From the NCBI GenBank assembly GCA_002104905.1, contig MCFE01000703.1, positions 1 to 43,814 on the forward strand: a stretch of 43,814 nt of DNA, read 5' to 3'. The notes beneath the pieces were generated by a model. The model was not told the origin of the DNA. It did no database searches and saw only the letters and a list, made by a program, of their open reading frames with translations. A program made the translations under genes and the position numbers. The number at the start of each line of letters is the position of its first letter. Positions within the stretch are counted from its first letter, which is position 1. Shown here piece by piece: positions 21,001 to 29,832 of the stretch. The stretch comes from Basidiobolus meristosporus CBS 931.73. Taxonomy: Eukaryota; Basidiobolomycota; Basidiobolomycetes; Basidiobolales; Basidiobolaceae.

Positions 21001-21840
21001 TAAGCTTCTGCCATGTTCTTGAAGTGCTTAAACATCTCTAAAGCTTCATCCTTTGTTTTGAGGAAGTACACCCATGTATATCTTGTCTTGTGATCAATAA
21101 ATGTCGTAAAGTATCTCTTGGCTCCAAAGGACAGTGTTCTCATGGGGCCACATATGTTTGAGTGTACAATAGCCAGTATTTTGGTGGTATTGATGCCTTC
21201 TGAGCTCTTGAAATGTTGCCTAGCTTGTTTACCATATGAACATCCCTTACAAACATTCAATTTGATTGGAATTGAGTATTTTAGGCCCAAAACAAGCTGA
21301 TTTTTCACCAATTGGCTCATTTTCTGTTCCCCAATGTGTCCTAGCCTCCTATGCCATGTTTCCCAGTTGGTTTCATCAGTTTTAGCAATGTTGACATATT
21401 CAGGTACAATGATCTTGCATTGTAACTTGTATATATTGTGATATTTGATCCCCAGAGCTAATTTTTGTCCATTTTCACTCAATATTGAGTAGCTCAGCTT
21501 AGTAAAAACAAATTTCAGTCCCTGAGTAGTTGCTTTACTGACTGAGAGTAGGTTCTTAGTTATTCCAGGTACATAGAGTATGTCAGTCAGTTTTGCCGTT
21601 GTTGTCCCTGAGTTATCACTCATATTTAGTTGTATAGACCCACTGACGGTAGCTTCCAGTGCAGATTTATCTCCTAGATAAACCTTTCTTACAGGAAAGC
21701 CTTTAAGTTGATGAACCAATCCTTTATACCACAAATATGCTGTGATGCTCCAGAGTCAATACACCATTCATTACTTTGGTTACTTGCACTCTCTTGTACA
21801 GTTACAAATAACTGATCATCAGTAGTTATATGGTTTGCCT
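21000..21840 (-). pseudogene. protease and integrase N-terminal region of copia 1
   Basis: Minus strand. Protease motif CIDSGASQHICG at about 21755, then a frameshift near 21740. 21734-21000 is then open: TDILYVPGITKNLLSVSKAT, and the GAG-pre-integrase HHCC finger (WHRRLGHIGEQK, then VCKGCSYGKQAR). The core follows with first catalytic Asp changed to Asn (VHSNICGPM, codon at 21156-21158) and FTTFIDHKTRYTWVYFL. A TAA at 21000-21002 separates it from the rest of the core. Confidence 0.9.
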
Positions 21841-21865
21841 CCTCTAGTCTCTGTTTTTTGTCTGC

Positions 21866-22603
21866 TTATTTCTTCTTGCATTCTCTTGCGCAGTGTCCTG
21901 GCTTTTTACAGTAGTTACAGCAGCCAGGTTTTCTTTGGTTTTGTTGCTTTCCCTTCTTTTCTGTGTGTCTTTCTGAACTGAATAAAGCATTATCTTCAAT
22001 TTTCTCTGCTTGATCATTACATCTGAGTTCTTCATGGAGTAGTCTTCCTTTGACATAGTCTAAAGTTAAGTTGTCTTCTCTGCTTTTGAAAGAAATTATG
22101 AGTGGCTCATACTTGTCTGGTAGGCTGCAAAGCAGACAGAGTATCTTTTCTTCATCATCTACACCTGCATTAATACTGTAAAGTTCTTCTGCAAGTGTCT
22201 CCATTCTGGTAATGAGTTGTAGCATGTCATCATATGGCTTCTTCCTCATGTTGAAGAACTTTTGTTTCATGTAAAGCTTGCTTGATACTGACTTTGCTCT
22301 AAAGATCTTCTCTAAGGATTCCCATGCTGCTTTGGCAGTATTTGGGGCATGGATTTGTCCAATGAAGGAGTCTTGCACATTGATGCATATGGCATTGAAG
22401 GCCTTTCTCTCCTTCTCTTAAAACTTCTCCACATCTTCTGCTGTTCCTTTAGGCTCAACTTCCTTTCCTGTTACTATGTTCCAAAGCTTTCTTTCCTCAA
22501 GGTGGATCTGCATCTTGATTCTCCAAAGTCTGTAACTCTTCCCATCAAACCTCTCCTTTACAGGGAAGATGTTGGTATTGCTTTGTTTGCTGGTAGAAGT
22601 CAT
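21866..22603 (-). pseudogene. Gag of copia 1 (one stop)
   Basis: ATG at 22603 (MTSTSKQSNTNIFP). It has the copia gag signature FDGKSYRLWRIKMQIHLEE, a TAA at about 22420 after VEKF, then an open stretch to 21866 with LYMKQKFFNMRKKPYDDMLQ, LPDKYEPLIISFKSRE and a CCHC knuckle, CNYCKKPGHCAREC (about 21920-21885). It would package the element RNA. The TAA sits where copia 2 and 3 have a Lys/Gln-rich stretch, so one change may be enough to have broken it. Confidence 0.9.
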
Positions 22604-22627
22604 CTTTAGAATAGATTAAGGCAATTG

Positions 22628-22639
22628 AGGCTCATAACC
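22628..22639 (-). promoter_or_regulatory. primer-binding site of copia 1: initiator tRNA-Met anticodon arm
   Basis: Minus strand GGTTATGAGCCT follows the 5' LTR with no gap. It is complementary, with one mismatch, to GGGCTCATAACC, the conserved anticodon loop and 3' stem of eukaryotic initiator tRNA-Met. This points to half-tRNA priming as in Drosophila copia. Confidence 0.82.
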
Positions 22640-23008
22640 TGTTGCAATTTAAGAAGTGATTTGGATGCAGGGAACTTATCAAGAAGTAGTGATAATAGTT
22701 GAACTGTTGTTTATTCATAAAGAAGCTCAGTATTTACATCTTTGTAGAAGTAGTACAGCTGTAACACTAAGTAGGGAGGGTTTCTCAATATTCAGGAACA
22801 TTCTGTAACAGCTTCAGTGTTAGTACATAATGTTTGGTAATAGTGCTAATTTGATCCTGACTATAGGGGAATAATCATAAGATCATATATCTGGAGAAAT
22901 TGGCAAAGTTAAGGCAGTAAATAAGTCCTACAGTGACTAAGACTAGTCTGGAGTTGTTAAGTAAATTTTTAGCTGCTGAATGATACCAAATAGTCCAATA
23001 TTTCAACA
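22640..23008 (-). repeat. 5' LTR of copia 1
   Basis: 369 bp, TGTTGCAATTTAAG to ATTTCAACA on plus. Confidence 0.94.
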
Positions 23009-23764
23009 GGATAATGCTCATGCAACAGGTCAAGGGCATTCTACTTGGCCTTGAGTTCCTGATGGTCCCATGGTATGCTGGCCTTAAGGTGATGCTGTGC
23101 TAGACTTCATATGACCACTTAAATATTAGTATACTCTTCACCATTGTACTCAGTAGCTTCATCAATCTTCAATGTCTTTTAATTTTTAACCTAGGGTACA
23201 AACACCACAGTCACTCTCTCCCATGATGTGGTAGGTTTTTTTGTGGGCATTTTCTTTGGGCACCATTATTGTGCTTCAAAGACTTTATGGTATTTCTCTA
23301 CTGATACATTGGGAAATGGCTCAATTCTTGGCTGTGACAATGAGCTACTTAAGTTCCTTCTTTGCAGCAAATACACTGCATTCTTTACCAGAAATATTGT
23401 TTGCTATACACATATTATCCACTCATCTTGCTTCATAACTATTTCCTGATTCTCTGTGCCATTGTATTTATCCTAGCAGCCATTCACCTAATTACCTCAT
23501 TAGTACTTTGGTATAAGCTGACAACATAGTTGCTAATAAATGTGGTGATGATGCTATGATGGCTACTTGCTGGTCTTCAACTAAAGGAGCTGCATTTGCT
23601 GCATTAGCATCTGCATAGACATTATGGTGAGCTTTTGGCTTTGCAGATATTCTCATTTGCTTAATTGAGTGAAAGCCTGGAGAGTCTGCATTATTACCAT
23701 TAGTAGGCACACTTTCAACATGGCCTTTTTTGGATGAAGCCCTGCTTGTTGCACTAAATGTCAA
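23009..23764 (-). pseudogene. ORF2, copy 3 (N-terminal part)
   Basis: Minus strand. The first 90 codons (23764-23492) are open from MTFSATSRASSKKGHVESVP, with Ser/Asn/Ala-rich low-complexity sequence and VEDQQVAIIASSPHLLATML. It then breaks into frames matching copy 2's FAAKKELKQ-like block (about 23370) and the GIPWDHQELKAK-like block (about 23060-23090). It continues beyond copia 1 at 18324. This is the best preserved start of the gene. Confidence 0.62.
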
Positions 23765-24056
23765 AGCAAGCTAGTGTGCAACCATTCTTCCATTGCTGCC
23801 AACAGTGGAGTATGGTTGGGAACCAGGCAACTTTGCATTAACCTTTAGTGGCATATATATGGAAGTGAGTCAAGCCTAAGGGTAAATGGTGTTACACATA
23901 TTTGTGTATTTAATGCTACAACTTTACTCATAATGATTACTATGGCAGGTCAGTATTAGAACTTACACTCAGGTAGGTTCAATGTGTCAAATATGCAATT
24001 GTCTTAAATTCACATTAGTGTTGTACATCAAGTTTAGAACTTGGCCAATTGCACTC
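23765..24056. promoter_or_regulatory. intergenic region between divergent genes, copy 3
   Basis: Aligns with 36402-36600 and 2100-2300 (GGTTGGGAACCAG, then ATATATATGGAAGTGAGTCAA). Probably the two-way promoter. Interrupted at 24057 by an LTR-like insert. Confidence 0.45.
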
Positions 24057-24716
24057 TGTTAGAAAATCTAGTACCCTAACTGATTTTCCCTAACCCAAAC
24101 ATAACTAATCCCTGTTACAGTTTATTTTGTCACTTCTCAGAAGCTATTTTTAGCCGTTACAACTGATTAACTTTCATGTGGTCATTATGTCCTCAACTGA
24201 TCTGCTAAGCCTTTTCAAAGGATTAGTCATGTCAGATCTATCCAACCGCTTAGTAGTTGCCAAGACATCAGCTGATTAATGATGCAATTTTTCATTTATC
24301 TTATGCACCTATTAACACCCCAACAGATTTCAATTAGTCCAGTCTCTTGGCATTTACTAATTCAACTTGATCAGAAAAATATAAATAAAGATTCCTGAAC
24401 CTTTTGGTTTAGTGTGTGTCCCAACAAAATTAAGATTGTGCCCCAGCAAAATCAAGACTTCAACAATTCTGTTCTAGTTTCCAACCAAACCTAGCATATC
24501 TAGCATTCCCAAGAGCACAAAGCCTAACCTGTATAGCAAACCAACTCTGTTGCCATTATAGCCCAACTCAACTATACACAAAACCAACATCAGACCAGAA
24601 CTTCTCTGCTAATATTACTGTCACCCTTGACAATTCTAAGATTCTGCGCTTAGTTATCACTTAGGTTCAGTTAACTCATTCAATAGTTTTATTACACTTT
24701 TTGCTTGGATACAACA
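24057..24716 (+). repeat. probable solo LTR, separate family
   Basis: 660 bp from TGTTAGAAAATC to GGATACAACA (TG...CA, TGTT/AACA inverted ends), with a TATA-like AAATATAAATAAAG at about 24379-24392. It is absent from the same region of the other transposon copies. No matching second LTR in the window and no clear flanking duplication, so this stays tentative. Confidence 0.5.
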
Positions 24717-25497
24717 GTTTGGGCAAGAAGCCAAAATGAGAAGGATGGAATGGATACAGTTGAGATTGCAAGGATCTTGCTATTCAATAATGGCACTTAT
24801 CTGTACTTGTGACCTTGTGTCAACTGATTGAGGTGAGTTTATGATTCCTGTAGGCTCACATCAGCCCTTTCAATATGTCATATAGAGAGATAGCGCTGAA
24901 GGAGAAGACTCACTGATGGTTTGTGAGCCTGTCTCCCCTATCTGTAATGCTCTGCATGATTTCAGTAAAACCTCAATATGCAATGTGTCAACATTAGTAG
25001 AACAAAATTCCAAGGACACTTTATGTAGCCAAGTGAGCCCAGTTATCCATCTAATAGTGAATGATAGGATGTTGTGGCTAGAAAAGTGGTGTTTTTTCAT
25101 AAATATCACTAATGCTTACAAAAAATCTCAAATTTAAAGTTTGTTTGAGATTGAGCAAATATTCTGCTAGTATTCTAGTAGTATTTTGCTGGTATTCAGC
25201 TTGTGTTTTTGGTTCTGAATTTCAAATGCAATTTCAATGGAAATAATTGGCAGCTATTTATTAAATATGGCATGGATGCTAGTTGGCCAAGGCTCCTCCG
25301 GGGTGATTGTTTGCTTGCCTGTCCATTAGCTAACAACAGAGATATTGAGAATTGACAAGTTTAAAAACTTGGAATTTAGCTGATATAATGATTATTTATT
25401 GCCGGCCTGTTCATGATTTTTTTCTTCTTTGGGAATGTGGGCCTTGCAGATTTACTACTTCTTCTTGCCAAAATCATTCCATGGTGCAACTCACAGT
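24717..25497 (+). pseudogene. Tnp2-like transposase N-terminal part, copy 3
   Basis: Lacks the Cys/His start seen in copies 2 and 4. Alignable sequence starts at about 24790 (GTACTTGTGACC) and runs through the linker (24916-25114: VCEPVSPICNALHD, VSPVIHLIVNDRMLWLEKW). It is interrupted by a 319-bp repeat at 25115-25433, then continues for 64 bp (LLLLLAKIIPW-type helix) to the copia 2 LTR. Confidence 0.62.
25115..25433. repeat. Repeat R, copy 1 (unknown 319-bp interspersed repeat)
   Basis: Inserted between AATG (25111-25114) and AATG (25434-25437) in the Tnp2 gene, at a point where copies 1 and 2 run on uninterrupted. It starts CTTACAAA and ends in a T-rich tract, then CTTTGGG. It is related throughout to 34822-35118. 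It has short TGCTGGTATTC-type repeats near one end and no ORF. Could be a SINE or a small nonautonomous element; class unresolved. Confidence 0.7.
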
Positions 25498-25843
25498 GGT
25501 AAAAGTTTGTAATTCCACCTAAGTACTCACCTAACTTAGTCACTTAGATCATTATCTTCAAGTCCTAGAGAATACTGACCAAATTCCTTGTCAGGATTTA
25601 CCTGTAATATTTTCACCAAAATACCAGGTACCCAGAACATGAAAATTCTCAAAGTTGTCCAAACAGCCCCAAGCTTTGCACACATGTTCTTGGGACCTTC
25701 CTTAGCCTATTCTACGTGCTTGTAATGCCATGTATTGTGTAAAAGTATAAATACTACATTACACTCAACAGATCATTAAGTGAAAACAAATTAATCTACT
25801 TGTTCTCCCAATCACTTCTAATATCTCCAAGACTCTTACAACA
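25498..25843 (+). repeat. 5' LTR of copia 2
   Basis: 346 bp. Begins GGTAAAAGTTTG where the intact family LTR has TGTAAAAATTTG, and ends ACTCTTACAACA. TATA-like AAGTATAAATACTAC at 25743-25757. Confidence 0.9.
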
Positions 25844-25855
25844 GGTTATGAGCCC
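25844..25855 (+). promoter_or_regulatory. primer-binding site of copia 2, containing the gag start codon
   Basis: GGTTATGAGCCC, directly after the LTR, is an exact 12-base complement of the initiator tRNA-Met anticodon arm (GGGCTCATAACC). Its ATG (25848-25850, complementary to the CAU anticodon) opens the gag frame MSPKLS. Confidence 0.85.
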
Positions 25856-26830
25856 CAAGCTGTCACTCTCTGCAAGGTCTACTACTGCTATTACTTGAAT
25901 CTTTCCCTCTGCTGAGAAGTTGGATGGATCTAACTACAAAGTGTGGAAGGTGAAGATGAAGATGCTGCCACAAGAAAGTGGCCTTTGGGATATTGTCATG
26001 GGAGAAGAATGCCCTCCTAAAAACATGGGAGAGGAAGCCTTAAAGAACCAGAAGAAAGAACAAAGTGCCTTTAACTGCATTTGCCTTAATGTTAAGGACA
26101 AATTGCTAATTGAAAGCTCTAGAGCAAAAACAGCAAAGAATGCCTGGAATGCTTTGGAAGACACCTACCAGTCATGTTCAGCTGCTAAGAAAATGTATCT
26201 GAGATGAAATATTCACTACAAAAATGCTGCCAGGAGAGGAAATGAAAAATCTAATTAACAGAATTACCCTGCTGGTAGATGAGATGGAATCTGTGGGTGT
26301 ACCAACTACTGATGAGGATGTGATAGTTACCATCCTGAATAGCCTGACAGACAAGTTTCAGGGCCTTGTATCAGCCCTAGAGTCCAGAACTGAAGATTTG
26401 ACCTTAAATTACGTATATGGAAGGCTCCTGGATGAAGAATTAAGAAAATCAAGCGCCAATAAGAAGGAAGAAGAAAATGCTGGTAAATGAGATGGAATCT
26501 GTGGGTGTACCAACTACTGATGAGGATGTGATAGTTACCATCCTAAATAGCCTGACAGACAAGTTTCAGGACCTTGTATCAGCCCTAGAGTCCAGAACTG
26601 AAGATTTGACCTTGAATTATGTATATGAAAGGCTCCTGAATGAAGAATTAAGAAAATCAAGCGCCAATAAGAAGGAACAAGAAAATGCTTTAATAAGCAA
26701 TGATAACCAACAAAGGAGGTACCTAAGACCTACAAAGGCAACAGCAACCTGTTTTGCAACTACTGCAAAAGGAAAGGACACACATCAGACCAGTGCTTCA
26801 AAAAGAAAGAAAGTAAGCAAAAAAGCCTGA
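25848..26830 (+). pseudogene. Gag of copia 2 (stops and a 208-bp internal duplication)
   Basis: Frame from the ATG in the primer site (MSPKLSLSA). A TGA replaces Gly about 16 codons in. 25920-26207 is open (LDGSNYKVWKVKMKM, then AFNCICLNVKDKLLI, then AWNALEDTYQSCSAAKKMYL). A TGA and frameshift follow near 26205. 26224-26830 then carries two copies of a 69-codon stretch (VDEMESVGVPTTDEDVIVTI to ANKKEEEN) caused by a 208-bp tandem duplication. The CCHC knuckle CNYCKRKGHTSDQC at about 26750-26795 lies in another frame. Not functional. Confidence 0.92.
26272..26687 (+). repeat. 208-bp tandem duplication in copia 2 gag
   Basis: Unit 1 26272-26479 and unit 2 26480-26687, both starting CTGGTARATGAGATGG. 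208 is not a multiple of three, so the duplication itself shifts the frame. The units differ at several positions. Copia 3 has a single unit. Confidence 0.92.
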
Positions 26831-26839
26831 ATATGGAAA

Positions 26840-28425
26840 TGCGGCAACAACTGAAGATAGACTATGCATATCTGCACTAAATATGACCACAAACAAGGAA
26901 TCTCAGACATGATATATTGACTCTGGAGCATCTCTACTATTTACACACCAAAAAGAACTTTTACCCAATGTCAAGAAATTCCAATTATGAAGGTTTTCAT
27001 GGATGACAATAGAACACTTGATGCAGTGGGAGAAGGAACTATCCAAGTAAATCTAAGAAGCAGTGAAGGAAGCCATACACTGACCTTTAAAGAAGTTCTC
27101 TAAGTACCAGAAATAGTGAAGAACCTACCACCTATAAGTATGGCCACTGCAGAAGGACTCATTTTCAGCTTTGACAATTCTGGATGCAAGATCACTGATC
27201 TAAATGGTGCCCATATTGCTTCAGGTATCAGAGATCAGAATCTATACAAGTTGACTTATTTTCCATTATACCTGGAAGCCAATATAAGTAACTCAAATGA
27301 AGAAACACCAATGCTTTGGCACAGGAGATTTGGGCACATCAATTTTGATTATTTGCGCAAAATGATCAAAGATCAGCTAATTTCTGGAGTAAAAATTGAT
27401 CCTGCAACTAATTTGGAGCACTGTGAAGCCTGCATATATGGGAAACAAGCCTGACAATTGTTCAAGAGCTTCAGGTTGATCAAAACTAAGAAAAAATTAG
27501 ATCTAATTCACTCAGATCTGTGTGGACCAATGCAAAATTTATCCTTAGGTGGGATGAGGTATTTAATCACCTTTATTGATGATTAAAACAGATACACATG
27601 GATCTACCTCATGGAGAGAGAGAAAGAAGCTCTGTCTAAGTTCAGGGAGTTTAAAGCCATGCTGGAGAGAGAAATTGGTGAAAAAATCATGAAAATACAC
27701 TCTGACAATGGTGGAGAATATACCTCAAAACTCTTCATCTACTTCTGCAAAATCTATGGGATAAAGCAGGAGACTACTGTACCATACTCCCCACAGCAAA
27801 ATGGGGTAGCAGAATGTGCTAACAGATCAATCATTGATACAACAAGATCTATGATCTATGATCAAAAATTATCCCATGATTCTTGGGTGGAATCAGTTGC
27901 CACTACTGTATATCTTATAAACAGGAGTTCTTACAGAATACTTTATGATTCCACTCCATATGAGGCATGGTATGGATACAGACCAAGTGCTGAACAACTA
28001 AGAATATTTGGGTGTTCAGCATATCCCAAGAAACTGCCTGGAAATCAGTCAAGATTTGAGCCAAAAAGTGTAAAATGCATATTTTTGGGCTACTGCAATC
28101 AGAGTAAGGCATACAGACTCTACAATACCACAGCAAAGAAGCTGATCAAGTCCAGGGATGTGTTGTTTGATGAAATTCAAAATTTTCACAAAAAATGACA
28201 TCAGATGATGACAAAAATTTGATCTCAAGTCCACCAATTGTGAGGATAGAATCAGAGCAAAACAATAAAAATTTTATCACACCAGAGGACTCTACAACTG
28301 TGGTTCAGCCAGAATTGGTGCCCAGGAATATCCCAGAAGTGATCAATCCAGTATCAAATTCCTGGAGACCCAATCAGACAAGAAATAGCCCAAATTACTA
28401 TATCAATGAGGGTACAAGCTTAGCC
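26840..28425 (+). pseudogene. protease and integrase of copia 2
   Basis: Protease motif YIDSGAS at about 26915-26935. The beta-rich gap region (TLDAVGEGTIQVNLRSSEG) and a stop after EVL follow. 27116-27454 carries the HHCC finger (WHRRFGHINFDYL, CEACIYGKQA). A TGA follows, then LIHSDLCGPM (first Asp), a TAA in FIDD-NRYTW, and 27611-28198 with HSDNGGEYTSK (second Asp) and QQNGVAECANR (Glu present). The C-terminal part has AWYGYRPSAEQLRIFGC and FLGYCNQSKAYRLYN. All three catalytic acids remain, but in pieces separated by stops. It ends in the linker at the Harbinger-like insertion. Confidence 0.92.
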
Positions 28426-28428
28426 TAT

Positions 28429-28590
28429 AGACTTGTTCTGTTGGATAGTGCCAGCCTGTTTATAGTGCCAGATTGATCTGGCACTATTGGGCACTATAGT
28501 TTCCACCATAATGCCAGTGGTAGAATATAGCTACTGGTAATTTTACTCAATCTTACTTATGTTGCCAGAGTAGTGCTTTCCTTGCTTTAT
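28429..28590. repeat. left terminal region with GTGCCA repeats
   Basis: Subterminal region with repeated GTGCCA/TGGCAC words (28446-28520), as in the MITE. Such clusters are typical transposase-binding sites. Confidence 0.6.
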
Positions 28591-29241
28591 TTACTCTTCA
28601 TAATGCTCCAGACACATTTCTCTCAGTGGATGTCTTCTTGTATGAATATACTGTGCATTGATAAGTATCCTAGCTACTTTACCTATTCTGCTATTTTCTC
28701 CTCTATATGACTTTCCTCTGTATTTACCTGCCAATATGCTGAATCTCTTTAGATATCCAAACGTATGCTTTACCCTCACTCTGAAATGATTAAATATCTC
28801 ACTGTAGAGCTTCTGCTTCCTGCTAAGCACTCCATTCCTTGGCTTCCTATAAGCTGTAATATATCCTAATATCTGACAATCCTCTCCTATATAAGCTAAG
28901 TCTGCCATACATTTCTCCCCTCTACTGAATTCTGGATGATTCTCTCCCCAGAGTGCTTTGGCATGCCTACTCCCAGCAAATGGCCCACTAAACCAGATGA
29001 TGCTACCCTCAATGTCAGACAGTGCTTGAAACTTCACACAGTGTGCCTTGTACTTGCCAGAATAAAAGTGCCTCTGCCCTCTAGAAGGTCTGTTAATCCT
29101 GACTGGGAAGGTATCCAAAATACTCCTTATATGGAACCTGTTGCTGAGCACTCTGGGATATGGAAGTCTATTGGAGCTTTTGAACCTAGTACTCCAAGCT
29201 TGCCCTAAGTCATTCATACCCTCTGCAAGGTGGTTCTCCAT
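28591..29241 (-). pseudogene. DDE transposase, PIF/Harbinger type, catalytic Glu replaced by Lys
   Basis: A 216-codon minus-strand frame with the DDE_Tnp_4 layout: ILDTFPVRI (first Asp, codon 29113-29115; family consensus near DGTPVPI), WFSGPFAGSRHAKAL, MADLAYIGEDCQ (second Asp, codon 28900-28902; consensus GDxGY), and RVRVKHTFGYLKRFSILAGK, where the third acid is expected right after RVRV but is Lys (AAG at 28768-28770). Spacings of about 71 and 44 residues fit the superfamily. The frame is open to its end, so Lys is the main visible defect; GAG to AAG is one transition. The N-terminus probably lies upstream in another frame. Confidence 0.82.
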
Positions 29242-29475
29242 TGCTGTCTGCTAGAAATGAAAGCTTCTAGGACTTTTGTTGCCATGGATGGTGGGATGAA
29301 ACCTTGTAGGGCAATAGTTCTTGTAATATCAGAGAAGCTTAACAAGGGATCTTCTTGGGTAGAATGGGGCAGAAGGACCACAGTACTTGGTATAGATCTC
29401 CCCTAGTGTGTCAAAAGGAAGTTCAGTGGAAGTGATGGGATTGATGAGAAAAGACCATTCAGATGAGTAAGTCAT
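29242..29475 (-). pseudogene. likely N-terminal part of the Harbinger-like transposase
   Basis: An ATG at 29475 on minus opens 48 codons (MTYSSEWSFLINPITSTELP, then FYPRRSLVKLL) ending in TGA. The next frame continues ITRTIALQGFIPPSMATKVL up to the start of the main frame. Either a spliced exon or a frameshifted N-terminus; no intron boundary is proven. Confidence 0.4.
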
Positions 29476-29832
29476 ATTAATATTGGTGGAGGATTTGGCT
29501 GAGGTGATTTGAATTGATTTGGCAAATCTGCTTTATTTATCTGATTTTCCATGCATTATAATTAAGCCTCCATCAATTGCAATGTATCCCATCATTATGT
29601 TGCATAAATCATCCTCAAACAGTGACTGGGTATTCTTATTGATGTTTTACTCACAAGTCTATAATCAAATAGGAAATCTGCAATTGCTGTGATCTGAACT
29701 GTGTCATGCAATCTAAGATGCATCATGCATAATATATGGAAAATTCAACAATCACGTTAGTTTTCATATGTATTTCATAGAAGACCAGGTTGATGTCAAT
29801 ACACTACTGTATTAGTATCCAAATCTGTCACT
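29476..29832. other. noncoding stretch between the two Harbinger genes
   Basis: About 360 bp, AT-rich, with no conserved ORF. It lies between divergent gene starts and may hold the promoters. Confidence 0.4.

Larger units (their letters stand above)
18325..23008 (-). mobile_element. Ty1/copia element 1, complete but defective
   Basis: A 4684-bp minus-strand copia element with 369-bp LTRs, a primer site, gag and pol in copia order (protease, integrase, RT, RNase H). It has a perfect 5-bp GGATA duplication (18320-18324 and 23009-23013). LTRs differ at roughly 16 of 369 positions by eye, so it is the oldest of the complete LTR elements here. It is a different family from copia 2 and 3, though related. 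Confidence 0.95.

Noticed and set aside
26480-26830. Second gag-like ORF as a separate gene
   Set aside because: It is the second unit of a 208-bp tandem duplication within one gag.
28591-29241. A domesticated host nuclease
   Set aside because: It sits between matching terminal repeats with a TAT duplication inside copia 2, and its catalytic Glu is lost, so a transposon copy is the simpler reading.
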